From Oscillibacter sp. (GTDB taxonomy: Bacteria > Bacillota > Clostridia > Oscillospirales > Oscillospiraceae): a stretch of 64,000 bases of DNA. Location: contig JAAWGR010000001.1 of NCBI GenBank assembly GCA_022795445.1, positions 1 through 64,000 of the forward strand, given 5' to 3'. The notes under the pieces are model-generated. The model searched no databases and was not told where the DNA came from. It worked only from the letters and a program-made list of their open reading frames with translations. The position numbers and the translations under genes are program-made. This document shows positions 1 to 7,311 of this stretch, one piece after another (positions within the stretch are counted from its first letter, which is position 1; every line of letters begins with the position of its first letter).

Positions 1-163
1 GGCCGTTGGGGGTGCGCTCCTTCCGCTGTCGCTGCTGCGAGGGCCGTTGGGGGTGTGTTCCTTCCGCTGTCGCTGCTGCGGGGGCCGTTGGGGGTGCGCT
101 CCTTCCGCTGTCGCTGCTGCGAGGGCCGTTGGGGGTGTGTTCCTTCCGCTGTCGCTGCTGCGG
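1..163. repeat. 41-bp tandem repeat, four copies
   Basis: Four head-to-tail units of 41 bp start at about 1, 42, 83 and 124; the last is slightly truncated. Units 1 and 3 share one variant and units 2 and 4 another (C/T differences near unit position 15-17), so the array also reads as two 82-bp repeats. Neither 41 nor 82 is a multiple of 3, so a repeat protein is unlikely. The array may continue left of the window. There are no unique spacers, so it is not CRISPR. Confidence 0.9.
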
Positions 164-183
164 TGCTTTTTTCAAAAAATTCC

Positions 184-238
184 TTGACAAGAGGAAACTA
201 CTGTGATAGTATGAAGCTACAAACTATTGCAGTAGTTT
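184..238 (+). promoter_or_regulatory. blaI promoter with two BlaI-type operators
   Basis: TTGACA at 184-189 and TAGTAT at 207-212 are separated by 17 nt. Two related dyads lie on this promoter: ACTACTGTGATAGT at 197-210, overlapping the -10, and ACTATTGCAGTAGT at 223-236, just after the expected transcription start. Both have ACTA/TAGT arms, and the second is symmetrical except at one central pair. The layout fits autorepression by the BlaI-family protein encoded just downstream. Confidence 0.8.
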
Positions 239-257
239 TGAAAGGAGGCATCCTGCC

Positions 258-611
258 TTGAAACTCTTTGATTCCGAATTGAAAGTGATGTCTGTCCTCT
301 GGCGCCTGGGGGACCGGACCGCAAAAGAAATTTCCAACATTCTCAAAGACGAAACCGGCTGGAACCAAAATACCACCTACACTGTTATCAAAAAATGCAT
401 CGCTAAGGGGGCCATCGAGCGGCAGGAACCGAATTTTCTCTGCCACGCCCTGGTTTCTAAGGCCGAAATCCAGGACGTTGAAACGGATGAACTCATCGGC
501 AAACTTTTTGACGGCTCCCCGGATTTGCTGTTCGCATCCCTGATCAACAGTCGGAAGCTCTCGCCGGAACAGTTCCAAAAACTCCGGGAGATCGTGGCGG
601 AACTAAAATGA
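258..611 (+). CDS. blaI: BlaI/MecI family transcriptional repressor
   Basis: This 117-residue winged-helix repressor has the usual length and layout of the BlaI/MecI/CopY family: an N-terminal DNA-binding domain (about 1-75, including a WNQNTTYTVIKK-like recognition region) and a C-terminal dimerisation helix bundle. Such proteins repress their own operon until a membrane peptidase partner triggers their cleavage. The start is TTG at 258, with aaaggagg at 241-248 giving a 9-nt spacing. It is followed within one base by the M56 sensor gene, and its two likely operators sit on the promoter upstream. The true inducer is unknown; beta-lactam sensing is not shown because the partner lacks an obvious penicillin-binding domain. 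Confidence 0.92.
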   Translation: MKLFDSELKVMSVLWRLGDRTAKEISNILKDETGWNQNTTYTVIKKCIAKGAIERQEPNFLCHALVSKAEIQDVETDELIGKLFDGSPDLLFASLINSRKLSPEQFQKLREIVAELK

Positions 612-612
612 G

Positions 613-2778
613 GTGCGTATGGACCTGCTGCAAATGAGCGCCTCCGGCGCATTGCTGATCTTTGCCGCCTGCCTCTTCCGCGCCCTGACTCTGCGGCGTC
701 TCCCAAAGGGGACGTTCCTGTTCCTCTGGTGGGCCGCAGCACTGCGGCTCCTGCTCCCATGGAAGCTGCCCTCCCAGCTTAGCATCTATTCCCTGGCACA
801 GGCCCTGCGGCGGACGCCGCTATCCTCTGTGCCCGCTGCCTCCGTGCCAACGATGACTGGAAACCCGGTTGTTATCCTGCCTGTAACACCACCGGCGGAG
901 GCTGTCCCGGTTTCTGTCCCATTCCCGGTGAAAACCCTTGTGTGGTTTACGGTCGCAGTTTTGCTGGCGTTGTGGTTCCTGGTCTCCCATATCCGCTGGA
1001 GGCGGCGTTTCCGGGAGTCCCTGCCGGTGAACCATCCCTATGTAGACCAATGGCGAAAAAAACGGCTCCATATCCAAGTACGGGCATCCGACCGGATTTC
1101 CGCTCCGTTGACCTACAGGCTCCTGTGTCCGGTTATCCTTCTGCCTAAGACGATGGATTTGTCCGACGAATCTGCCCTGCGGTGCATCCTCACCCATGAA
1201 GAGGTCCACATCCGGCGGCTGGACGGCCTGTTTAAACTGGTATTGGCGGCGGCGTTGTGCGTCCACTGGTTCAACCCGGCGGTTTGGCTGCTGTACGTCC
1301 TGGCGAACCAGGATATGGAGCTGCGCTGTGATGAGGCTGTCCTGGACGCGCTGGGGCGCGACAGCCGGGAACTATATGCCCTGACCCTTATTCGCATGGC
1401 TGAAAACGGCCATATGCCTCTGTGCAGTTTTTCGCGGAAAAACGGCATGGAAGAAAGGATTCTTGCAATTATGAATTTTAAAAAGAAATCAACCGTCACC
1501 TGGGTATTCGCTTTGGTATTGGCGGCGTGTATCACGACAGTTTTCGCAACCTCCGCCATGACGGGCGAAAAAACTGCCCTGTCCAATGGTACGGAAGATC
1601 CTGACGCGAAGTTCTACGCTGAGACGTCGGCGGAGATTGCCGCTGAATGGAGGGAAGTGCTGGCCCCTTATATTCCCTTTGGCCTGACCTACGAATTCAA
1701 CGACCCTGACCTTGATGGCAATGGCCTGACCATGTACTTTGAGGGACAGGAAGTACGCGGCATTTTAGACAGCGAATCCGGCAACTGGATTACGGAACAT
1801 ACTGGAAACAGCGCTTACAGCGACGGCGCGGCAGAACTGTACGCCGTATACGACGGCAGCAAGCTGGTTGGCCTGCGTTTTGCCACGGAAGAGGAACAAG
1901 CCGCATTCACCGAGGCCCGGGAAAGCAGTACCGATATAAGAGCCGCAGAACAGCTGCGGGAGAGCGTTCAGTTTGACAATGATGTGTGTTCTTTCACCAT
2001 CCCCGAGCGGGAAGGCCGCTGGAATATTTGGATTTCAGGACGCGCCGTCATGGAGGACGGCACGGACATGAGCATCCGCTATCTGGAAAGTGAGAGCGAG
2101 AAGGGCGAGTGGGTGCCGGGCCAGACGTATTCCTTTGAAGAAAAAACCCGGAAAATTGAGGAGCTGGTAATGGAGGTGTCTCTGAACGACGCCAGCGCCA
2201 CATTTGACCTTCTATCGGACCTGGCAGGTCTTCCGACAGACTTTGGCGCCGAGGCTCCGCCTGTGCTCCCAGCCTCCAAGGCGGATGTTCCAGAGGGGAT
2301 ATCCATGACTTGGCCTGTGAACGATGGTTGGAAGGCGGCGATTGGTTCCCAGAATCCCAATGGCGAGGCACATGACGGCGTAGACATCAGCGGCATGGAG
2401 AAGGGTACGCCCATATACGCAGCGGCGGCTGGCACGGTAAAGGATACCGGGTTTGACGCCAAAGACGGCAACTACGTCCGCCTTGACCACGGCAGCGGCT
2501 TGGAAACCTACTACGCCTGCTGCCAGAGCGTTCAGGTCAAGACCGGCGACACGGTAACGCTGGGCCAGACCATCGCCACGGTGGGCAGCACCGGAACCTC
2601 TACCGGTCCGCATCTGCATTTTGAGGTCCTCCTGAACGGCGTCCAGCAGGACCCGCTGGACTGTTTCAAATCCGGTGGAACAGACGCCGCATCCCCGGCT
2701 GGAGTCCAAGCACCGGAGGAAGAACCGTCGGAACTGTCTCTGGCTATGCAAAAGGCTCTGGATGAGGCGAAACAGTAG
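613..2778 (+). CDS. M56 (BlaR1-like) membrane metallopeptidase fused to M23 endopeptidase domain
   Basis: This 721-residue membrane protein has an N-terminal multi-spanning M56 domain with the zinc motif HEEVH at 195-199. A transmembrane segment near 295-315 is followed by an extracytoplasmic middle region and then a C-terminal LytM/M23 domain with H587...D591 and HLH (667-669). BlaR1/MecR1 proteins normally carry a penicillin-binding sensor at this end; here a peptidoglycan-peptidase-like domain occupies that place. It forms an operon with blaI and is the likely partner that inactivates the repressor. GTG at 613 is taken as the start, with ATG 619 possible. The frame stays homologous to family tails after the TAG stop, so the protein is probably C-terminally truncated. 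Confidence 0.85.
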   Translation: MRMDLLQMSASGALLIFAACLFRALTLRRLPKGTFLFLWWAAALRLLLPWKLPSQLSIYSLAQALRRTPLSSVPAASVPTMTGNPVVILPVTPPAEAVPVSVPFPVKTLVWFTVAVLLALWFLVSHIRWRRRFRESLPVNHPYVDQWRKKRLHIQVRASDRISAPLTYRLLCPVILLPKTMDLSDESALRCILTHEEVHIRRLDGLFKLVLAAALCVHWFNPAVWLLYVLANQDMELRCDEAVLDALGRDSRELYALTLIRMAENGHMPLCSFSRKNGMEERILAIMNFKKKSTVTWVFALVLAACITTVFATSAMTGEKTALSNGTEDPDAKFYAETSAEIAAEWREVLAPYIPFGLTYEFNDPDLDGNGLTMYFEGQEVRGILDSESGNWITEHTGNSAYSDGAAELYAVYDGSKLVGLRFATEEEQAAFTEARESSTDIRAAEQLRESVQFDNDVCSFTIPEREGRWNIWISGRAVMEDGTDMSIRYLESESEKGEWVPGQTYSFEEKTRKIEELVMEVSLNDASATFDLLSDLAGLPTDFGAEAPPVLPASKADVPEGISMTWPVNDGWKAAIGSQNPNGEAHDGVDISGMEKGTPIYAAAAGTVKDTGFDAKDGNYVRLDHGSGLETYYACCQSVQVKTGDTVTLGQTIATVGSTGTSTGPHLHFEVLLNGVQQDPLDCFKSGGTDAASPAGVQAPEEEPSELSLAMQKALDEAKQ

Positions 2779-3132
2779 TTGGTGAATGGTGATTATCCCC
2801 GCAACAGTCAGGGGCAGACCTATGGCAATACCTGTGGTTACAAACTTGCCGGCTATGAACCGGATTTAGCGGCGGCTGTTGGTACGCAAGGAGAAGAGGG
2901 CTATATTGCCACAAAAGACAATGGAATCAGATGGAGCAGCGACCCGGAATTGAATGCCGCATATCCGAATTGGAGGAAAGAAAAGAACATCAAGGGCTGG
3001 ATGATTCCCCTCTAAGACCAGGAAGGCAATGCTTTTGGAGAATTTCAGGTAAACACTGGAAACAATCCCACTGGCCGTGTCCTGAGTTATGAGGAAGTCT
3101 TGGAAGCCAAGGCAAATGGCTGGCGTTCCTAA
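2779..3132 (+). pseudogene. Disconnected C-terminal tail of the M56 peptidase gene
   Basis: The reading frame of the M56-M23 gene continues after its TAG (2776-2778), reading NGDYPRNSQGQTYG and onwards, up to TAA at 3013-3015. It then continues again in the same frame (DQEGNAFGEF ... EAKANGWRS) to TAA at 3130-3132. NGDYPxNxxGQTYG followed by xPDLxxAxGxxGxxGY and a final xIPLYD-type segment is a common C-terminal module of clostridial M56 proteins (recalled family pattern). There is no frameshift, only the two stops. It has no convincing start or ribosome-binding site of its own, so I read it as decay by nonsense mutation. Confidence 0.65.
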
Positions 3133-3146
3133 GGCTGGCACACAAA

Positions 3147-3177
3147 CCGCCGTCCCGGAAGGGGCGGCGGCTTGCTT
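3147..3177. terminator. Intrinsic terminator between M56 gene tail and Nudix gene
   Basis: A 10-bp G+C-rich stem (CCGCCGTCCC 3147-3156 with GGGGCGGCGG 3161-3170, one G-T pair) has a GGAA tetraloop and a short T-containing tail. It lies between convergent genes and may serve both strands. Confidence 0.6.
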
Positions 3178-3643
3178 ACCGGATTTGGTTCCCGTTCAAA
3201 AATGCTTCTTTAAGGCAGTCGCCTTCGTAACGGAGTTTCAGGGAGAAAAACGGCGTGTCTTGCTCCAAAAGGTCCAGGAAAATAGAGTCGCCTTCCCAGA
3301 GCGGTAGGGAACGGAGGGCAGATTTCTGAATCCAGGCAAGTTCTCCCTCATCGCAGGGATGGGGATTTCCCGTCCAGGCGGAGGCGGTAAACAGGTGCAT
3401 ATATTCCGTGGGGGCTTCATTGGAGACGAAGGTGACAAGGCCCCGGTAGCGGTATTCCGTGAGGGTGAGCCCGGTTTCCTCGCGGCACTCCCGGAGAATG
3501 CAGTCCTCAGGGCTTTCGCCGTCCTGGAATTTACCGCCGACGCCCAGCCATTTGCCTTGGTTTAAGTCGTGCTCCTTCTTGACGCGGTGGAGCATAAGGT
3601 AAGCGTCGCCCTGCTCCAAATAACAAAGGGTCGTATTCAGCAT
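3176..3643 (-). CDS. Nudix hydrolase, MutT/8-oxo-dGTPase-like
   Basis: This 155-residue protein has a complete Nudix box: G37, E43, R51-E52, E55-E56 and G58-L59, matching Gx5Ex7REUxEExGU. The family hydrolyses nucleoside diphosphates linked to another moiety. The opening MLNTTLCYLEQGDAYLMLHR resembles clostridial 8-oxo-dGTP diphosphatases that sanitise the nucleotide pool. It is a single gene, convergent with the upstream operon and divergent from the SLOG gene, sharing a 92-bp spacer with it. The exact substrate cannot be told from sequence. Confidence 0.9.
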   Translation of the reverse strand: MLNTTLCYLEQGDAYLMLHRVKKEHDLNQGKWLGVGGKFQDGESPEDCILRECREETGLTLTEYRYRGLVTFVSNEAPTEYMHLFTASAWTGNPHPCDEGELAWIQKSALRSLPLWEGDSIFLDLLEQDTPFFSLKLRYEGDCLKEAFLNGNQIR

Positions 3644-3661
3644 TTTGGTCCTCCATAGCTC

Positions 3662-3690
3662 TTGACATTCGGAAACTTACGTTCTATAAT
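3662..3690 (+). promoter_or_regulatory. Sigma-A promoter for the SLOG gene
   Basis: Consensus TTGACA (3662-3667) and TATAAT (3685-3690) are separated by 17 nt, about 45 nt upstream of the ATG at 3736. Confidence 0.88.
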
Positions 3691-3735
3691 GAGGGGAAGA
3701 TAAAAATCACCCGGAAATGGACAGGAGGCCATGCC

Positions 3736-4266
3736 ATGCGCGCCAGACAAGTGAGCTGCTGCTTTACCGGCCACCGGCCAGAAAAATTGCCTTGGCAGTA
3801 CAATGAGGCGGACCCTCGCTGCGTTTCCTTGAAACGCCGGATCATGGATGCGGTGGAATCCGCTTATAGGGAGGGGTTCTGCCATTTCCTCTGCGGTATG
3901 GCCTTGGGGTGCGACCAATATTTTTGCGAGTGCGTCCTGGCTTTAAGAGAAGTTCATCCGGATGTGACCCTTGAGGCGGTCATCCCCTGTCCAACCCAAG
4001 CCGACGCTTGGCCGCCTAAACAGCGGGAGCGGTACCGGCGCCTGGTTGCCGCCTGCGACGCGGAAACGATGGTTTCCACCCATTATACGCCATACTGTAT
4101 GCTGCGGCGGGACCGGTATATGGTGGACCATGCCTCCTTAGTGATCGCGGTTTTCGATGGGACGCCCGGCGGTACCCGGTACACCATGGAATATGCTATG
4201 GGAAAGGGGATCGCAGTGGTAGATTTGCCAGTGGTTTTGATGAACGGCATGGGAGGGAGAAAATAA
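3736..4266 (+). CDS. SLOG-family protein (DUF1273/YpsA-like)
   Basis: This 176-residue Rossmann-like protein has the features of the DUF1273/YpsA branch of the SLOG superfamily: an N-terminal FTGHRPEKLP motif, a central GMALGCDQ segment and a C-terminal VFDGTPGGTRYTMEYA stretch. SLOG proteins bind nucleotides or nucleotide-derived ligands; YpsA in Bacillus affects cell division and stress, but no reaction is established. The start is ATG 3736 with aggagg at 3723-3728. It is monocistronic, with a perfect sigma-A promoter before it and a strong terminator immediately after its stop. The precise role is unknown. Confidence 0.85.
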   Translation: MRARQVSCCFTGHRPEKLPWQYNEADPRCVSLKRRIMDAVESAYREGFCHFLCGMALGCDQYFCECVLALREVHPDVTLEAVIPCPTQADAWPPKQRERYRRLVAACDAETMVSTHYTPYCMLRRDRYMVDHASLVIAVFDGTPGGTRYTMEYAMGKGIAVVDLPVVLMNGMGGRK

Positions 4267-4296
4267 CGGCGGAGTGTAAACCACTCCGCCGCTTTT
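4267..4296. terminator. Bidirectional intrinsic terminator
   Basis: A perfect 10-bp stem (CGGCGGAGTG 4267-4276 with CACTCCGCCG 4282-4291) with a 5-nt loop is followed by CTTTT. An A-rich stretch precedes it, giving a T-rich tail on the minus strand, so it fits both the SLOG gene and the convergent pta gene. Confidence 0.9.
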
Positions 4297-4305
4297 ATAT
4301 ACAGC

Positions 4306-5286
4306 TTAGTCCTCGCAGAGGCCGGCGGTGATGATCGCCATGGAATAGACTTCCTGGGCGTTGCAGCCGCGGGAGAGGTCGTTGATGGGGGCGTTGAGGC
4401 CTTGCAGGATGGGGCCGTAAGCCTCAAAGGAGCCCATGCGCTGGCAGATCTTGTAACCGATGTTGCCGGCGTTGATGTCGGGGAAGATGAAGGTATTGGC
4501 GTGGCCGGTGAGGGGGGACTCGGGGCACTTGGTATGGGCCACGGTGGGGGAGACGGCGGCGTCAAATTGCAGCTCGCCGTCGATGATGGTGTCGGGGAGG
4601 GCAATTTTTGCCTTGGCGCAGGCATTGCGCATCTTGTCGACGTCCTCGCCCTTGCCGGAGCCGTGGGTAGAGTAGCTGAGGAAAGCGACCTTTGGGTCGA
4701 TGCCGAAGATTTTTGCCGTAGCGACAGTTTCGGTGGCGATTTCCACCAGCTCGTCCTCAGAGGGCTTGATGTTGATGGCGCAGTCCGCCATGGCGAGGAC
4801 CTCACGGTCGCCGGTGGCGGAGGGGCGGACGAGGATGAAGCAGGAGGAGACGATGCTGCATCCGGGTTTGGTCTTGATGACCTGGAGGGCGGGGCGGACG
4901 GTGTCGGCGGTGGAGTATGTGGCGCCGCCCAAGAGGGCGTCGGCGTAGCCCATTTTCACCAGCATAGTACCGAAATAGTTGCCCTGCTTGAGCAGGTCAC
5001 GGCACTGGGCCTCCGTCATCTTGCCTTTACGCAGTTCCACCAGTGCGGCGACCATCTTGTCCATATCTGCGAAGTTTTCCGGGTCCATGATTTCTGCGCC
5101 GCGGATATTGAAGCCGATATCTTCGGCGGCGGCCTGGACTTCATCCGCCTTGCCTACCAGAACGGGGGTCAGGAAGGTACCGGACAGCAACCGGGCGGAC
5201 GCTTCCAGGATACGGGGATCGGTGCCTTCCGTAAAGACGATTTTACGGGGATGTGCCTTCAGTTTCTGGATCAGAAAATTAAACAT
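4306..5286 (-). CDS. pta: Phosphate acetyltransferase
   Basis: This 326-residue enzyme converts acetyl-CoA and phosphate to acetyl phosphate and CoA, feeding acetate kinase for ATP formation in fermentation. Recognisable PTA features are the N-terminal KIVFTEGTDPRIL, the central GGATYSTADTVRPALQ and the C-terminal NTFIFPDINAGNIGYK. The length fits the short PTA form without an N-terminal regulatory domain. The ATG at 5286 is preferred over the upstream ATG at 5304 because ggagg lies 8 nt before it. No ackA gene is adjacent. Its own minus-strand promoter is at 5336-5363. Confidence 0.95.
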   Translation of the reverse strand: MFNFLIQKLKAHPRKIVFTEGTDPRILEASARLLSGTFLTPVLVGKADEVQAAAEDIGFNIRGAEIMDPENFADMDKMVAALVELRKGKMTEAQCRDLLKQGNYFGTMLVKMGYADALLGGATYSTADTVRPALQVIKTKPGCSIVSSCFILVRPSATGDREVLAMADCAINIKPSEDELVEIATETVATAKIFGIDPKVAFLSYSTHGSGKGEDVDKMRNACAKAKIALPDTIIDGELQFDAAVSPTVAHTKCPESPLTGHANTFIFPDINAGNIGYKICQRMGSFEAYGPILQGLNAPINDLSRGCNAQEVYSMAIITAGLCED

Positions 5287-5335
5287 GATAAACGCCTCCA
5301 TCATTACTCAGTCCAGGACTGGTATTTCTCTCTTT

Positions 5336-5363
5336 ATTATACACAAACGTCGTTTCGGGTCAA
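5336..5363 (-). promoter_or_regulatory. Sigma-A promoter for pta
   Basis: On the minus strand, TTGACC (5363-5358) and TATAAT (5341-5336) are separated by 16 nt, about 50 nt before the pta start. Confidence 0.75.
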
Positions 5364-5420
5364 TGTGTTTTTGATAATTCTGACATAAAAATTTCCGATT
5401 TTTTCACCAGGAAAAATGGC

Positions 5421-5460
5421 CCCCAGGGCTGGAAGCGGAATACGCTTCGCAGCCCTGGGG
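5421..5460 (-). terminator. Terminator downstream of htrA
   Basis: A 40-nt near-perfect hairpin (ccccagggct... paired with ...agccctgggg) is followed on the minus strand by CCATTTTTC. It lies about 150 nt after the htrA stop. The stretch between them (5461-5613) contains no gene I can support. Confidence 0.8.
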
Positions 5461-5613
5461 TGATCTATATGAAATGTCGGCTATGCCGTCGGCGTTCTTT
5501 CGCCGCGTGCCTGTTCCTGCCCTGCCGCATAGGCGGCTGTTTGCCTTGCCGCAGCGGTTGCCGCGAAGCCGCCCCTGGACGGGAACGATAGGGGAATTGG
5601 TAAGCAGAAGGGA

Positions 5614-7017
5614 TCAGCCGTAGTAGCCGCCGTAGAAGTTACGGAAGAATTCTTCAAAAGGATTGTAGCCATTGCCGTAGTCGCCGTAGCCATAGAAGGG
5701 GGTCTGCTGGTTGTTCTGGTTCTGCTGCTGTTGCTGTTGTTGCTGCTGTAAAGCGGCGGCTTGGTTTTCCACCGGCGTCGCACCCCAGGTGATGTTGACG
5801 GTTATGGTTTGCCCATTCCGGTAGACCTCCAGGGTGGAGTCATCCCCCGCGGAATATTTTTTCTTTGTCGCGGTCAACTCGTCTACGGTGGAAACTTTAA
5901 CATCGTCAACCTTCGTGATCACGTCGCCCATTTGCAGACCCGCGTCCGCGGCTGCGGTGCCTTCCTCCACAGAGTAGATGAAAACACCCTCTTCCACATC
6001 GTACCGGTATTGTGCAGCCATCTGGGCGCTCATGGTGCCAGGGGTGATGCCCAGGTAGGGCTTATTGGTCACATACCCGTTGGTCATGATATCTTTGATC
6101 ATGGCAAACACATCGTTCATCGGGATCGCGAAGCCCAAACCCTCGGCGGTGGTGCCGTTGGAGGCGTCGGAGTATTTCGCCGAAACGATGCCCACCACTT
6201 CGCCGTACGCGTTAAAGAGCGGGCCGCCGGAGTTGCCGGGGTTGATGGAGGCGTCGGTTTGGATCATGTTGAAGGGAGTGCCGTCCACATTGATGGCGCG
6301 GTCCATGCAGGAAACCATGCCGCCAGTCATGGAGAAGGTCAGCTCGCCCAAGGGGTTGCCGATGGCAAGTACCCGGTCGCCCACGTTCAGAGCGCTGCTG
6401 TCGCCCAGGGTGACGGCCTGAAGGTCGGACGCCTCAATTTTTAACACGGCGATGTCATAGTCCTCGTCGCCGTTAACGAAAGTCGCGTCATAGGTGTCGC
6501 CGTTGTAGAGCGTGACCTTGATGGTGTTGGCGCTGCTGATGACGTGGTAGTTAGTAGCGATATAGCCATCCCGGGTCAGGATGAAGCCGGAACCGGCGGA
6601 GGCGTTTTCCACAGGCTGGCCGAAGTAGTTGTATCCGGCGTTGATGGAGGTGTTGATGGAAACCACGCTGTTGACATTCGCGACGTAGACCTCCGCGTCG
6701 CTCAGGGCGGTTTTGCCGTCTACGGTACGGAGCGCCACCTGGGTCACCGGACGGTTGCTCATGTTGATTGCACTCTCGGTATGGCTTCTGCCGAAACCCC
6801 AGACTGCCGCGCCTCCGGCTGCGCCGCCCAGCAGCGCGCAGCTCAGGGCCAGGGCCGCGATTTTCAAACCGGCATGTTTTTTCTTTTTGGAAGGCTTCAT
6901 CTCCTGTATGGGAATCTCCGGGCCAACCGGAGTGGGACGGAGGATCTCCCGCTGTCCGGGTTCGCTGCCGCCGCGATTGTAGGAATGGTGGTAAAGGTTT
7001 TGATCGTCGTAATACAT
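5614..7017 (-). CDS. htrA: HtrA/DegP-type membrane-anchored serine protease with PDZ domain
   Basis: This 467-residue protease has a short cytoplasmic N-terminus with a Lys-rich patch, one transmembrane anchor (about 50-74), a trypsin-like domain with the triad H158 (TNYHV), D188 (YDIAVLK) and S263 (PGNSGGP), and one PDZ domain (about 330-420). The family degrades misfolded proteins outside the membrane. The C-terminus is odd: a run of nine Gln, then an Asn/Gln stretch and a Gly/Tyr/Phe-rich end. The start is ATG 7017, preceded by aaggagg; the much longer open frame upstream is not coding. It is divergent from the FAD oxidoreductase gene. No CssR-type operator was identified. Confidence 0.93.
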   Translation of the reverse strand: MYYDDQNLYHHSYNRGGSEPGQREILRPTPVGPEIPIQEMKPSKKKKHAGLKIAALALSCALLGGAAGGAAVWGFGRSHTESAINMSNRPVTQVALRTVDGKTALSDAEVYVANVNSVVSINTSINAGYNYFGQPVENASAGSGFILTRDGYIATNYHVISSANTIKVTLYNGDTYDATFVNGDEDYDIAVLKIEASDLQAVTLGDSSALNVGDRVLAIGNPLGELTFSMTGGMVSCMDRAINVDGTPFNMIQTDASINPGNSGGPLFNAYGEVVGIVSAKYSDASNGTTAEGLGFAIPMNDVFAMIKDIMTNGYVTNKPYLGITPGTMSAQMAAQYRYDVEEGVFIYSVEEGTAAADAGLQMGDVITKVDDVKVSTVDELTATKKKYSAGDDSTLEVYRNGQTITVNITWGATPVENQAAALQQQQQQQQQNQNNQQTPFYGYGDYGNGYNPFEEFFRNFYGGYYG

Positions 7018-7242
7018 AACTTGTTTCCTCCTTATTATGTATCCCGCATCTTTTGTCCATGGACTTAAGATAGCACAGGATTGTGTCAAAGGCATGACGG
7101 GAATTTGTCCGGCTTTTGAATTTTTCCGGTTTTCCGAACCGTTGCCTTTAGTATAGGCAGGATAACTTAAAATGGACTGAAAGTATTTTGAAGAAATTAT
7201 GAAAGGGGTTTGAAGAATTCGTGAAGCAGGGAGAAAAAAGGG

Positions 7243-7270
7243 TTGCAGAAGTGCAAAGCTGTGATAAAAT
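7243..7270 (+). promoter_or_regulatory. Promoter for the FAD oxidoreductase gene
   Basis: TTGCAG (7243-7248) and TAAAAT (7265-7270) are separated by 16 nt, with a TGn extension before the -10. The start codon is at 7312. Confidence 0.65.
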
Positions 7271-7311
7271 AGGGAAGACAGGGAAATTCCACCGCGAAGG
7301 GGGAGATTGTT

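Noticed and set aside
1-163. CRISPR array at the window start
   Set aside because: Units are directly adjacent with no unique spacers and no cas genes are seen.
4402-5388. Long plus-strand open frame opposite pta
   Set aside because: Gly/Val/Asp-rich antisense shadow of a well-supported pta gene.
5461-5613. Small gene between htrA and its terminator
   Set aside because: The only open frame is the antisense/shifted shadow of the htrA tail without a credible start.
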